From assembly GCF_011694815.1 (NCBI RefSeq), contig NZ_CP050177.1, forward strand, positions 7,075,501 through 7,139,500: DNA of 64,000 bases, in the 5' to 3' direction. The position numbers and the translations under genes were made by a program. Of the stretch, positions 35,971 through 43,063 are shown piece after piece. Below the pieces are notes generated by a model that did no database searches, was not told where the DNA came from, and saw nothing but the letters and a program-made list of their open reading frames with translations. Positions within the stretch are counted from its first letter, which is position 1, and each line of letters starts with the position of its first letter. Source of the DNA: Streptomyces liangshanensis (lineage in GTDB: Bacteria > Actinomycetota > Actinomycetes > Streptomycetales > Streptomycetaceae).

Positions 35971-36390
35971 ATGACAATCTATGGTGATGACGAGACGATA
36001 AGGGACATCCTTACCGGAACGGGGGACACCTGGGCCGTGGTCGGCCTGTCCAACAACGAGGAACGGGCCGCCTATCGGGTGGCCGTCAAGCTGCGGCGGA
36101 TCGGCAAGCGGGTGGTGCCGGTGCACCCCAAGGCCGAGGCGGTGGAGGGCGAGCAGGGGTACGCGTCGCTCGCGGAGATCCCGTTCCCCGTGGACGTGGT
36201 GAACGTGTTCGTGAACTCCGAGCTGGCGGGTGACGTCGCCGACCAGGCGGTGGCCCTCGGGGCCAAGGCGGTCTGGTTCCAGATAGGCGTCACGGACGAG
36301 GCCGCGTACGACCGGACCCGCGCGGCGGGACTGCGGATGGTCATGGACCGGTCCGCGGGACGCGAGATCACCAGGCTGGAGCTGCTCTGA
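35971..36390 (+). CDS. CoA-binding domain protein (YccU-like)
   Basis: A 139-residue single Rossmann domain of the CoA-binding family. The start of the fold (WAVVGLSNNEERAAYRVAVK), the VVPVHPKAE turn, DVVNVFVN and GAKAVWFQIGV match the family. It probably binds CoA or acyl-CoA; no catalytic role is known for such single-domain proteins. It follows the histidine kinase on the same strand by 72 bases. Confidence 0.9.
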   Translation: MTIYGDDETIRDILTGTGDTWAVVGLSNNEERAAYRVAVKLRRIGKRVVPVHPKAEAVEGEQGYASLAEIPFPVDVVNVFVNSELAGDVADQAVALGAKAVWFQIGVTDEAAYDRTRAAGLRMVMDRSAGREITRLELL

Positions 36391-36496
36391 CGCTCGTCTC
36401 CTGACTGAGGCGGCCGGGCTCGCGCGGAGGAGGCGTGCGGCGAAGGCGCGGATGCCGGTCATCGGGACCGGGAGTCGGGAGCGGTGACACGAGGAC

Positions 36497-36560
36497 GGCC
36501 ACCGTGTGTTGTTGGAGAGATGTGCGGTCCCTCCACGAACACGCGGTGGCCTTTTCTCAT
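36497..36560 (+). terminator. Long hairpin with T-tract in a 334-base gene-free gap
   Basis: GGCCACCGTGTG pairs with CACGCGGTGGCC (12 pairs, one G-U) across a 31-base loop, followed by TTTTCTCATT, one of the few T-rich stretches in the window. It lies about 107 bases after the CoA-binding stop, in a gap of 334 bases that otherwise shows only a possible -10 (TATGGT near 36629) for the EF-hand gene. It could be the terminator of the kinase/CoA-binding transcript, or the end of a small RNA. Confidence 0.6.
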
Positions 36561-36724
36561 TGTCGCACCTCGCGCGGGTGACCCTTCGCGCGTATGTGCC
36601 CGTGGGGGTGGGGGCGCGTTCCGGCCTATGGTGACAAGCAGTTGATCGGACGCCGCTGTCCCTGGTGGGCGGTGGTGTGGCCGGTGGTTCGTGGATCGGT
36701 TCGGCGCCGAGAGGGAGGCCGCAC

Positions 36725-37276
36725 ATGGCCAGTACGTTTCAGGAGCGCAAGCTCAGGACGGTGTTCGCCGCGTTCGACGCGGACGGCGACGGGTACCTGC
36801 GCGAAGAGGACTTCCGGGCGCTGGTCGCCCGCTGGAACCGCCTGCCGGGAGTGGACCCCGGGACGGAACTGCGCGCACGCGTCGAGACGCTGCTGATGGG
36901 GTGGTGGGCGGCCCTGCTGGAGACGGGCGACGCGAACGGGGACGGCGCGATCGACATGGGCGAACTGCTCGCCCTCGTCGACAAGTTGCCCGCCATGGTC
37001 GCCGATGTCACCGCGACCGCCGAGACCGTCTTCGACGCCATCGACGCCAACGGCGACGGCGTGATCTCCCCCGAGGAGCACCGCAGGCTGGTCGAGACCT
37101 GGAACGGCCGCTCCGCCGACCTGACGGGCGTCTTCGAACTCCTCGACCTGAACGGCGACGGCCACCTCAGCCGCGAGGAGTTCGCCCTGCTGTGGCGCCA
37201 GTTCTGGATGAGCGACGACCCGGCGGAACCCGGCAACTCCCTCTGCGGCCGAGTCCCCGGCCAGCGGGAAGGGTGA
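36725..37276 (+). CDS. EF-hand calcium-binding protein (four loops)
   Basis: A 183-residue soluble protein with four calcium-binding EF-hand loops: DADGDGYLREED (18-29), DANGDGAIDMGE (69-80), DANGDGVISPEE (107-118) and DLNGDGHLSREE (141-152). Three end in the usual Glu and the first in Asp. The arrangement resembles the calerythrin/CABP group of actinomycete calcium-binding proteins, which act as buffers or sensors. There is no signal peptide. ATG follows GGGAGG by 6 bases. A run of ten C follows the gene. Confidence 0.93.
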   Translation: MASTFQERKLRTVFAAFDADGDGYLREEDFRALVARWNRLPGVDPGTELRARVETLLMGWWAALLETGDANGDGAIDMGELLALVDKLPAMVADVTATAETVFDAIDANGDGVISPEEHRRLVETWNGRSADLTGVFELLDLNGDGHLSREEFALLWRQFWMSDDPAEPGNSLCGRVPGQREG

Positions 37277-37300
37277 CCGCTTAAGACGGAGCTCTACGCT

Positions 37301-37310
37301 CCCCCCCCCC
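37301..37310. repeat. Run of ten C residues
   Basis: Ten consecutive C, then GAAAA and GGGG, so a small hairpin (CCCC-gaaaa-GGGG) can form just after the EF-hand gene. Such a run is prone to slippage and to sequencing error. It is outside any coding region. Confidence 0.9.
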
Positions 37311-37379
37311 GAAAAGGGGAGGCTTCCCTCACCCGGTCCGGCTACTGTCCCTCCCACGTGGCGGGGGACAGGGGGCCTG

Positions 37380-37826
37380 GTGGCGATGTCAGAGGTGAGC
37401 GTGGCGCTCGACCGGCTGTGTGCCGTCCGGATACCGGAACAGGACGACGCGGACCTCCCCGACGAGCTGTTCGACCGTGTGGACGACCTGATCGACGCCC
37501 ACGGCGCCGACGACGTGGCCGAGATGGTCGCAAAGGCGGTGGAAGCCGGTCAGGCGTCCATGCGGCAGGCGGTCGTGTTCCTCGACGTGGCGGTGTGGTC
37601 GGGGACGGACAACGGCAGCTCCATGAAGGTCACTCTGGACGAGTGGGTACGGAGAGCGGACGACCGCGTGCGCCTGGGCATCGCACTGCGCCACGAGTAC
37701 TACCCGTTGCCCACGCGCGCGGAGATGCTGCCGAAGCTCGCCGAGATCGCCCGGCGGTTCCCGGAGTACCGGACGGTCTGCGAACGCCACACCGCCGCCC
37801 GCCCCGCGGACCGCCCCCGCAGCTGA
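37380..37826 (+). CDS. Conserved-looking hypothetical protein, helical
   Basis: A 148-residue acidic, helical, soluble protein with no motif I recognise. The first half is Asp-rich (EQDDADLPDELFDRVDDLID) and the second half basic. Codon choice fits a real gene. GTG at 37380 has GGGGG 4 bases upstream; ATG at 37386 is the alternative and removes two residues. No signal peptide or membrane helix. It is convergent with the alpha/beta hydrolase gene. Confidence 0.7.
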   Translation: MAMSEVSVALDRLCAVRIPEQDDADLPDELFDRVDDLIDAHGADDVAEMVAKAVEAGQASMRQAVVFLDVAVWSGTDNGSSMKVTLDEWVRRADDRVRLGIALRHEYYPLPTRAEMLPKLAEIARRFPEYRTVCERHTAARPADRPRS

Positions 37827-37868
37827 CCCCCTCACACTGCCACCGGCATCCGGAGCGGGAGGTGGCGG

Positions 37869-38909
37869 CTATGGCCGGGCCGGTCGCTCGCGGTACGGGG
37901 TCAGGAACGTGGTCAGTGCGGTCAGGGTTGCCTGCGGGGCCTCCTCGGCGGGGTAGTGGCCGCAGTTCGGCAGGATCAGGCTCTCCACGTGGTCGGCGGC
38001 GCGGCGCATCGTGTCGCCTACCAGTTCGCCCGAGCAGTCCGCTCCCGCGATCGTCAGGACGGGGAGCGTCAGACGGTGTTCCTTGCGGCGGGTGTTCTGC
38101 TCCGTCGTCGTGCCGAGCGCGCGGTAGAAGGCGAAGCTGGACCGTAGGGCCTCGGGACTGGCCGCGAGGGCGTCCACGTAGACCTGGACGGCGTGGGGCG
38201 GGAGCGCCGTGGGGGTGGCCGCCTTCGTGGCGAACTGGTGCGAGAAGAAGGCGTGTTCCCGGCCCCTGACCAGCACCTCGTTCAGCTCCGCGAGCCGGTT
38301 GAAGCCGAAGTGCCAGAGGCGGTCGTTGAGTTCGCGGTTGCCGAACAGCGGCGGTGACGGCGACAGGCCCGGGATCGCGGCCTCGGCGACGACCAGGCGG
38401 TCGAGCCGGTCCGGGTGGTCGGCGGCCAGCGCGTACCCGGTCCACATGCCGATGTCGTGGCCGACCATGGCGAACCGCTCGTGCCCGAGCGCGGCCATCA
38501 GCGCCACCATGTCGGCCGCGAGCGTGCCGGTGTCGTATCCGTCCACGGGCTTGTCGGAGAGGCCCACCCCGCGCGGGTCGACCGCGACGACCTGGTGGTG
38601 CCGGGCGAGCGCGGGCATGAGGAGGCGCCAGGCGTACCAGGTCTGGGGCCACCCGGCGAGGAGGAGCAGCGGAGGGCCTTCGCCGCCGGTGACCGCGTGG
38701 AGGTGGAGGGCGCGGGGGTGGGGTTCCCGGCCGGGGGCCGAGGCGGCGCCCGGATCGGGGTACGGGGTGGTGTCGACTTCGCGGCCCGTGTCCAGGTACC
38801 GGCTGGTGAAGGTCTCGGCGAAGCCGGGGGGCAGGTCCGGCACCCCCGAGACCGAGCCGGGGCCGACGGGCGGCGTCGTGAGCGGGCGGGCCGGGGACGG
38901 GTGGTTCAT
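37869..38909 (-). CDS. Alpha/beta hydrolase, epoxide hydrolase/haloalkane dehalogenase-like
   Basis: A 346-residue alpha/beta hydrolase. The nucleophile elbow is GHDIGMW with Asp152 in place of Ser, as in epoxide hydrolases and haloalkane dehalogenases. The oxyanion motif reads LAGWPQTWYAW, and the catalytic His lies in NCGHYPAEE near the end. Residues 1-65 form an unusual Pro-rich N-terminal extension. AGGAGG lies 6 bases before the chosen ATG. It is divergent from a TetR regulator, with several GATCG-core palindromes between the two, so TetR probably represses it until an epoxide or similar compound appears. Confidence 0.88.
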   Translation of the reverse strand: MNHPSPARPLTTPPVGPGSVSGVPDLPPGFAETFTSRYLDTGREVDTTPYPDPGAASAPGREPHPRALHLHAVTGGEGPPLLLLAGWPQTWYAWRLLMPALARHHQVVAVDPRGVGLSDKPVDGYDTGTLAADMVALMAALGHERFAMVGHDIGMWTGYALAADHPDRLDRLVVAEAAIPGLSPSPPLFGNRELNDRLWHFGFNRLAELNEVLVRGREHAFFSHQFATKAATPTALPPHAVQVYVDALAASPEALRSSFAFYRALGTTTEQNTRRKEHRLTLPVLTIAGADCSGELVGDTMRRAADHVESLILPNCGHYPAEEAPQATLTALTTFLTPYRERPARP

Positions 38910-38987
38910 GAAGGTCCTCCTTGGGCGGCGGCGTGAGAGGGACCGTACACATGTTGGATCGATCAGTACAAGATCGGTCCAGGATTC

Positions 38988-39005
38988 TTTGAACGATCGT
39001 TCCAA
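38988..39005. promoter_or_regulatory. TetR operator between divergent hydrolase and TetR genes
   Basis: TTnGAACGATCGTTCnAA is an 18-base palindrome with a perfect 12-base core. Two related GATCG-core sites, GGATCGATC at 38956-38964 and GATCGGTCC at 38972-38980, lie between it and the hydrolase gene. The spacing suggests co-operative binding by the TetR protein encoded alongside. Confidence 0.7.
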
Positions 39006-39066
39006 GACCCGGGTAGGCTGGCGGCACAGGCACCACCGGCACGTTCACGCGCACAGGAGGTACGGC

Positions 39067-39684
39067 ATGGCGGGGCGGAAGCAGTTCGACGTCGACGTCG
39101 CCCTCGACCGGGCGATGCGGGTGTTCTGGCAGCAGGGGTACGCGGGCGCCTCCGTCGACCTCCTCGGCTCCGCCACCGGGCTCGGCCGCGGCTCGCTCTA
39201 CGGGACCTTCGGCGGCAAGGACGCCCTGTTCCGGCAGTGCCTCGACCGCTACGCGGCCATCTACGGCGCCCGGTACGAGCGGGCCCTCGCCGCGCACCAG
39301 GACGAGCCCGTGCGCGCGATGGAGGCGTTCCTCGGCGTGGTCCTGGACCGCATCGCCGACCCGGACGTCCCCGACGGATGCCTCGTCGCGCAGTCGACCG
39401 CGCAGTCGGCGACCCTCACCGAGGCCGGCCGCGCCCGCGTCATGACCCTGCTCGGCCAGCAACGGATCCGCGTACGGGCGGCGTTGGCGGTCTCCGGAGC
39501 GGACGCCCAGGTGGTCGAGGACCTGTCGGTGTTCGTGGTCGGCGTCGTCCAGTCGCTCGCGGTACTGAGCCGGGCCGGCACCCCGGACGCCGACCTGCGC
39601 GCCGTCGTGCGCCTCGCCTGCACCACCGTGGCCGACACGCTCGCCCGCGCGGCAAAGCGTTCGGAGTGCAACGGGCCCCGGTGA
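39067..39684 (+). CDS. TetR-family regulator
   Basis: A 205-residue TetR/AcrR-type repressor. The N-terminal helix-turn-helix is clear (ASVDLLGSATGLGRGSLYGTF, then GGKDALF), with the ligand-binding helical domain behind it. AGGAGG lies 6 bases before ATG. It is divergent from the Asp-nucleophile hydrolase and probably controls it and itself through the palindromes in between. Confidence 0.92.
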   Translation: MAGRKQFDVDVALDRAMRVFWQQGYAGASVDLLGSATGLGRGSLYGTFGGKDALFRQCLDRYAAIYGARYERALAAHQDEPVRAMEAFLGVVLDRIADPDVPDGCLVAQSTAQSATLTEAGRARVMTLLGQQRIRVRAALAVSGADAQVVEDLSVFVVGVVQSLAVLSRAGTPDADLRAVVRLACTTVADTLARAAKRSECNGPR

Positions 39685-39742
39685 GATGGGGCCCCGGTGA
39701 GATGATCGTGAGACCGCACGGCACAGGGAAGCGAGACCAGGC

Positions 39743-40423
39743 ATGGCGATCATCCACCAGGTGACACTGAAACCCACCAAGCTGGAGCTGCTCGCGGGCT
39801 GGCTGCCCGCACAGCCGTGGTACGCCGGCACCGGCGACGCGGCGGCCCTGGCCAAGGCGGGCGGCTTCCGGCTCGACGACCCGGAGGGCGCGGTCGGGAT
39901 CGAGTTCATGGTGGTGACCGACCGGTCCGGCGACGAGCCGGTCTCGTACCAGGTGCCGCTCAGCTACCGCGGTGCACCCCTCGACGGCGCGGAGCACGCG
40001 CTCGTCGGCACCACCGAGCACGAGGTGCTGGGGCGGCGGTGGGTCTACGACGGGACGCACGACCCGGTGCTGGTCGCCCAACTGCTCGCCCTCGTCGGGG
40101 GCGAGGCGCAGGCACAGGCGCAGAGCGTCAACGAGACCCCCGATCCGACGGTCACCGCCTTCTTCGCGGGGAGCGGCGGCCTGGGGGCGATCAGGTCCAC
40201 GAGCGTGACCGACGGGACGTACAGCACACGCCTCCTCGTACGGACGGACGGAGACGGCCCGGACACCACGCTGACCGTCCGGGTGCACCGCGTACTGCGC
40301 CCCGGTGAGGGCGACGCGGCCGCCCGCGCCGGACACGCGCTCGGGTACGTCTCCGCCCCCTGGCTCCTCCCGGACGGTACGACGGCACGCGACCTCTTCG
40401 CCGTGGTCGAGTCCGGCGCGTGA
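39743..40423 (+). CDS. Maltokinase N-terminal cap-like domain protein
   Basis: A 226-residue protein whose start (MAIIHQVTLKPTKLELLAGW) and body (AVGIEFMVVTDRSG, YQVPLSYRGAPL, EHEVLGRRWVYDGTHDPV) match the cap domain found at the N-terminus of actinobacterial maltokinases, here without the kinase part. Stand-alone cap-like proteins occur in Streptomyces; their function is not known to me. It follows the TetR gene on the same strand by 58 bases. Confidence 0.75.
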   Translation: MAIIHQVTLKPTKLELLAGWLPAQPWYAGTGDAAALAKAGGFRLDDPEGAVGIEFMVVTDRSGDEPVSYQVPLSYRGAPLDGAEHALVGTTEHEVLGRRWVYDGTHDPVLVAQLLALVGGEAQAQAQSVNETPDPTVTAFFAGSGGLGAIRSTSVTDGTYSTRLLVRTDGDGPDTTLTVRVHRVLRPGEGDAAARAGHALGYVSAPWLLPDGTTARDLFAVVESGA

Positions 40424-40456
40424 CAGCCCCGCGCGGCCGGGTCCCCGCGGACCGGG

Positions 40457-40630
40457 TCAGCGCCGGCGCCGCATCTTCCAGCTCGCCCACGCCCCCACGG
40501 CGAGCACGGCGGTGACGACCAGGTCACCCACGTCGCTGGGCCCGCCGGCCCCCGGGCCCGCCGACGCGAAGCTGCCGACCGCGAGGGCGGCGAGGAGGAC
40601 GGCGAGGACGGTCCAGAACGACACTTTCAC
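40457..40630 (-). CDS. Small membrane protein, 57 residues
   Basis: A 57-residue protein with two short hydrophobic segments (SFWTVLAVLLAALAVGSF, and VGDLVVTAVLAVGAWASW), ending in the basic KMRRRR. The start is GTG, 5 bases after AGGGGGC, a good ribosome-binding site. I recognise no family. It is convergent with the cap-domain gene and stands 52 bases from the Sua5/YciO gene on the same strand. Confidence 0.65.
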   Translation of the reverse strand: MKVSFWTVLAVLLAALAVGSFASAGPGAGGPSDVGDLVVTAVLAVGAWASWKMRRRR

Positions 40631-40682
40631 GGCTGCCCCCTGCGCGGACGGGATGGGGTGACCACCGTAACGGGGCCGCGCG

Positions 40683-41303
40683 CTACTCGAACCGCGCGGT
40701 GTCGCCCGCCCCGCGCCGTACGATCTCCATCTCGTCGCCCGAGAAGTCGATGACCGTCGTCGGCTCGGTCCCGCAGTCACCCGAGTCGATCACGACGTCC
40801 ACCACGTGGTCGAGCCGTTCCTTGATCTCCCAGCCCTGGGTCAGCGGCTCCTCCTCGTCGGGCAGGAGCAGGGTGCTGGAGAGCAGCGGCTCGCCCAGCT
40901 CGGCCAGCAGCGCCTGGGCGACGACGTGGTCGGGGATCCGGACCCCGACCGTCTTCTTCTTCGGGTGCAGCAACTGCCGCGGCACCTCCCGCGTCGCGGG
41001 CAGGATGAAGGTGTAACTGCCGGGCGTCGCCGCCTTGATGGCGCGGAACACGTCGTTGTCGATGTGCACGAACTGCCCGAGCTGCGCGAAGTTCTGGCAC
41101 ACCAGGGTGAAGTGGTGACGGTCGTCGAGGTTCCGGATGGACCGGATGCGGTCGATGCCGTCACGGCTGCCCAGTTGGGAACCGAGGGCGTAGCAGGAGT
41201 CGGTGGGGTACGCGATGAGCGCGCCGGACCGGATGCTGTCCGCCACACCGCTGATCGTGCGGCGCTGGGGATTCTCCGGGTGCACGTCGAAGTACTTAGC
41301 CAT
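40683..41303 (-). CDS. Sua5/YciO/YrdC-domain protein
   Basis: A 206-residue YrdC-fold protein. YrdC domains make threonylcarbamoyl-AMP for the t6A modification of tRNA. Motifs seen are GALIAYPTDSCYALGSQL, the RNA/ATP-binding HPKKKTVGVRIPDH and PLLSSTLLLP. It resembles the YciO subgroup, whose role is less clear than that of Sua5/TsaC, and lacks the Sua5 C-terminal domain. Its start is 42 bases from the stop of the ABC ATPase gene on the same strand, so it might be read through from the ABC transcript. Confidence 0.9.
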   Translation of the reverse strand: MAKYFDVHPENPQRRTISGVADSIRSGALIAYPTDSCYALGSQLGSRDGIDRIRSIRNLDDRHHFTLVCQNFAQLGQFVHIDNDVFRAIKAATPGSYTFILPATREVPRQLLHPKKKTVGVRIPDHVVAQALLAELGEPLLSSTLLLPDEEEPLTQGWEIKERLDHVVDVVIDSGDCGTEPTTVIDFSGDEMEIVRRGAGDTARFE

Positions 41304-41345
41304 CCGCCGAGCTTACGACCCCGCGCGGCGCGAACGGTTCCGGCG

Positions 41346-42089
41346 TCACCGAGGGCCGTGGTCCTCCACGACCTCACCGTCGTTCAGCTCCAGGACCCGG
41401 TCCGCGAGCCCCAGCCACTGGGCGTCGTGCGTGGCCACCAGCGCCGTCACGCCCTCGCTCCGTACCACCGCCCGGATCAGGTTCATCACCACCATGCCCG
41501 TCTCCGCGTCGAGCTGGCCCGTCGGCTCGTCGGCGATCAGCAGCGCGGGCCGGTTGGCGAGCGCGCGGGCGATCGCCACCCGCTGCTGCTGGCCCCCGGA
41601 CAACTCGCCGGGGCGCTGCGCCGCGTGCCCGTCGAGACCGACGAGGGAGAGGAGGAGCGCCACCCGCTCCTCACGCTCACGGGGGTCCGCCTCCCGGATG
41701 CGCAGGGGGACACCGACGTTCTCGGCCGCCGTGAGGATCGGGATCAGCCCGAACGACTGGAACACGAAGCCGATCCGGTCCCGGCGCAGCCGCAGCAGCC
41801 CCCGCTCGCCCAGCCCGGCCAGGTCCACCCCGTCGACGCTCACGCTGCCCGCGTCGGGGGTGTCCAGGCCGCCGATCAGGTTGAGCAAAGTGGTCTTCCC
41901 CGAGCCCGACCGGCCTTTGAGTGCGACCAGTTCGCCGCGCCCGACCGTGAGACCCACCCCGCGCAGGGCGTGCACGGCGTGCTCACCGGTGCCGTACGAG
42001 CGCCGCAGCCCCTCGACCCGCACCATCGGGTCGCCGGTCAGCACCTCCCCGGAGGCACCGGCCGCGCCCGGATCGATTCCCTCGGCCAT
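41346..42089 (-). CDS. ABC transporter ATPase (MacB/LolD-like)
   Basis: A 247-residue ABC ATPase of the MacB/LolD class. Walker A is KGRSGSGKTT, signature LSGGQQQR, Walker B LLIADEPTG, with the H-loop His in ATHD. ATG was chosen because it overlaps the stop of the preceding ATPase gene as TGATG; a GTG one codon upstream is possible. It is the last gene of the four-gene export cluster. Two ATPases and two permeases would make one heteromeric transporter or two related ones. Confidence 0.92.
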   Translation of the reverse strand: MAEGIDPGAAGASGEVLTGDPMVRVEGLRRSYGTGEHAVHALRGVGLTVGRGELVALKGRSGSGKTTLLNLIGGLDTPDAGSVSVDGVDLAGLGERGLLRLRRDRIGFVFQSFGLIPILTAAENVGVPLRIREADPREREERVALLLSLVGLDGHAAQRPGELSGGQQQRVAIARALANRPALLIADEPTGQLDAETGMVVMNLIRAVVRSEGVTALVATHDAQWLGLADRVLELNDGEVVEDHGPR

Positions 42090-43063
42090 CACTTGCCCCC
42101 CTCGGTGGTGTCACCGGACGCCCGCTGCTCCGGTTCGTCGGACGGCCACACGCCGATGTGGTCCCGTTCGAGCTCCAGCGCCACCCGGTGCCGCATCCCC
42201 AGCGCCGCGAGGTGCTCGGCGGGCAACTGGAGCCGCCCGGCGCGGTCCAGCATCGCGTACTCCCGCGACACCACCGACTCCCTGCCCTCCGCGTCGACCT
42301 CCGTGCGCCGCAGCACCTCGGAGGAGGTCCGGCCGTCCCGGATGGCGACCGTGCGCCGGACCTCGCTCGCCACCGCCTGGTCATGGGTGACGATCACGAT
42401 CGTGGTGCCGAGTTCCTCGTTGGCCCGCCGGAACGCGGCGAAGACCTGCTCGCCGGTGGCGGAGTCCAGCTCTCCCGTCGGCTCGTCGGCCAGCACCACG
42501 GAGGGCGAGTTGGCCAGCGCCACCGCGATCGCCACCCGCTGCTGCTGGCCACCGGACAACTGGTACGGGCGCCGGTCCCGGCACTCCGTGATCTCCAGCA
42601 GGGAGAGCAGGGACTCCACCCGCCGAGCCTTCTCGCGGGAACGGCCCCGCAACTGCATCGGCAGGGCCACGTTCTGAGAGGCCGTCAGGTAAGGCAGGAG
42701 GTTGCGGGCGGTCTGCTGCCACACGAAGCCCACCACGTCCCGGCGGTAGCCCAGCCGCGCCTTCGCGTCCATGGCGAGGAGATTGTGGTCACCGACCCGC
42801 GCCGCGCCCGCCGTGGGCACGTCCAGGCCCGCGAGGATGTTCATCAGGGTGGACTTGCCACTGCCCGACGCCCCGACGAGCGCGATCAGGTCGCCCTTCC
42901 CGACGCGGAGATCGAGGCCCTGGAGCGCCTGCACCTCCACCCCGTCGGTGGCGAAGATCCGGACCAGGCGGTCGCAGGCGATCAGCGCGTCCCGGTCGTC
43001 GCGGACCGCGTCACGCCGGGCGGCGGCGCGCCGCTCCAGCTCGGCGAGCGTGGTGTCGGTCAT
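42089..43063 (-). CDS. ABC transporter ATPase with C-terminal AbrB-like domain
   Basis: A 324-residue ABC ATPase of the MacB/LolD class. Walker A GASGSGKST, signature LSGGQQQR, Walker B VVLADEPTGEL and H-loop VTHD are intact. Beyond the ATPase is a tail (about 266-306) that reads like an AbrB/SpoVT swapped-hairpin: SREYAMLDRAGRLQLPAEHL, then MRHRVALELERDHIGVWP. AbrB domains usually bind DNA or mediate dimer contacts; here the tail may regulate or dimerise the transporter. The start overlaps the permease stop upstream in transcription order. Confidence 0.9.
   Translation of the reverse strand: MTDTTLAELERRAAARRDAVRDDRDALIACDRLVRIFATDGVEVQALQGLDLRVGKGDLIALVGASGSGKSTLMNILAGLDVPTAGAARVGDHNLLAMDAKARLGYRRDVVGFVWQQTARNLLPYLTASQNVALPMQLRGRSREKARRVESLLSLLEITECRDRRPYQLSGGQQQRVAIAVALANSPSVVLADEPTGELDSATGEQVFAAFRRANEELGTTIVIVTHDQAVASEVRRTVAIRDGRTSSEVLRRTEVDAEGRESVVSREYAMLDRAGRLQLPAEHLAALGMRHRVALELERDHIGVWPSDEPEQRASGDTTEGGK

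Noticed and set aside
40430..40456. Possible terminator CCGGGTCC-ccgc-GGACCGG before the small membrane gene
   Set aside because: Only five clean pairs with a bulge; too weak to call.
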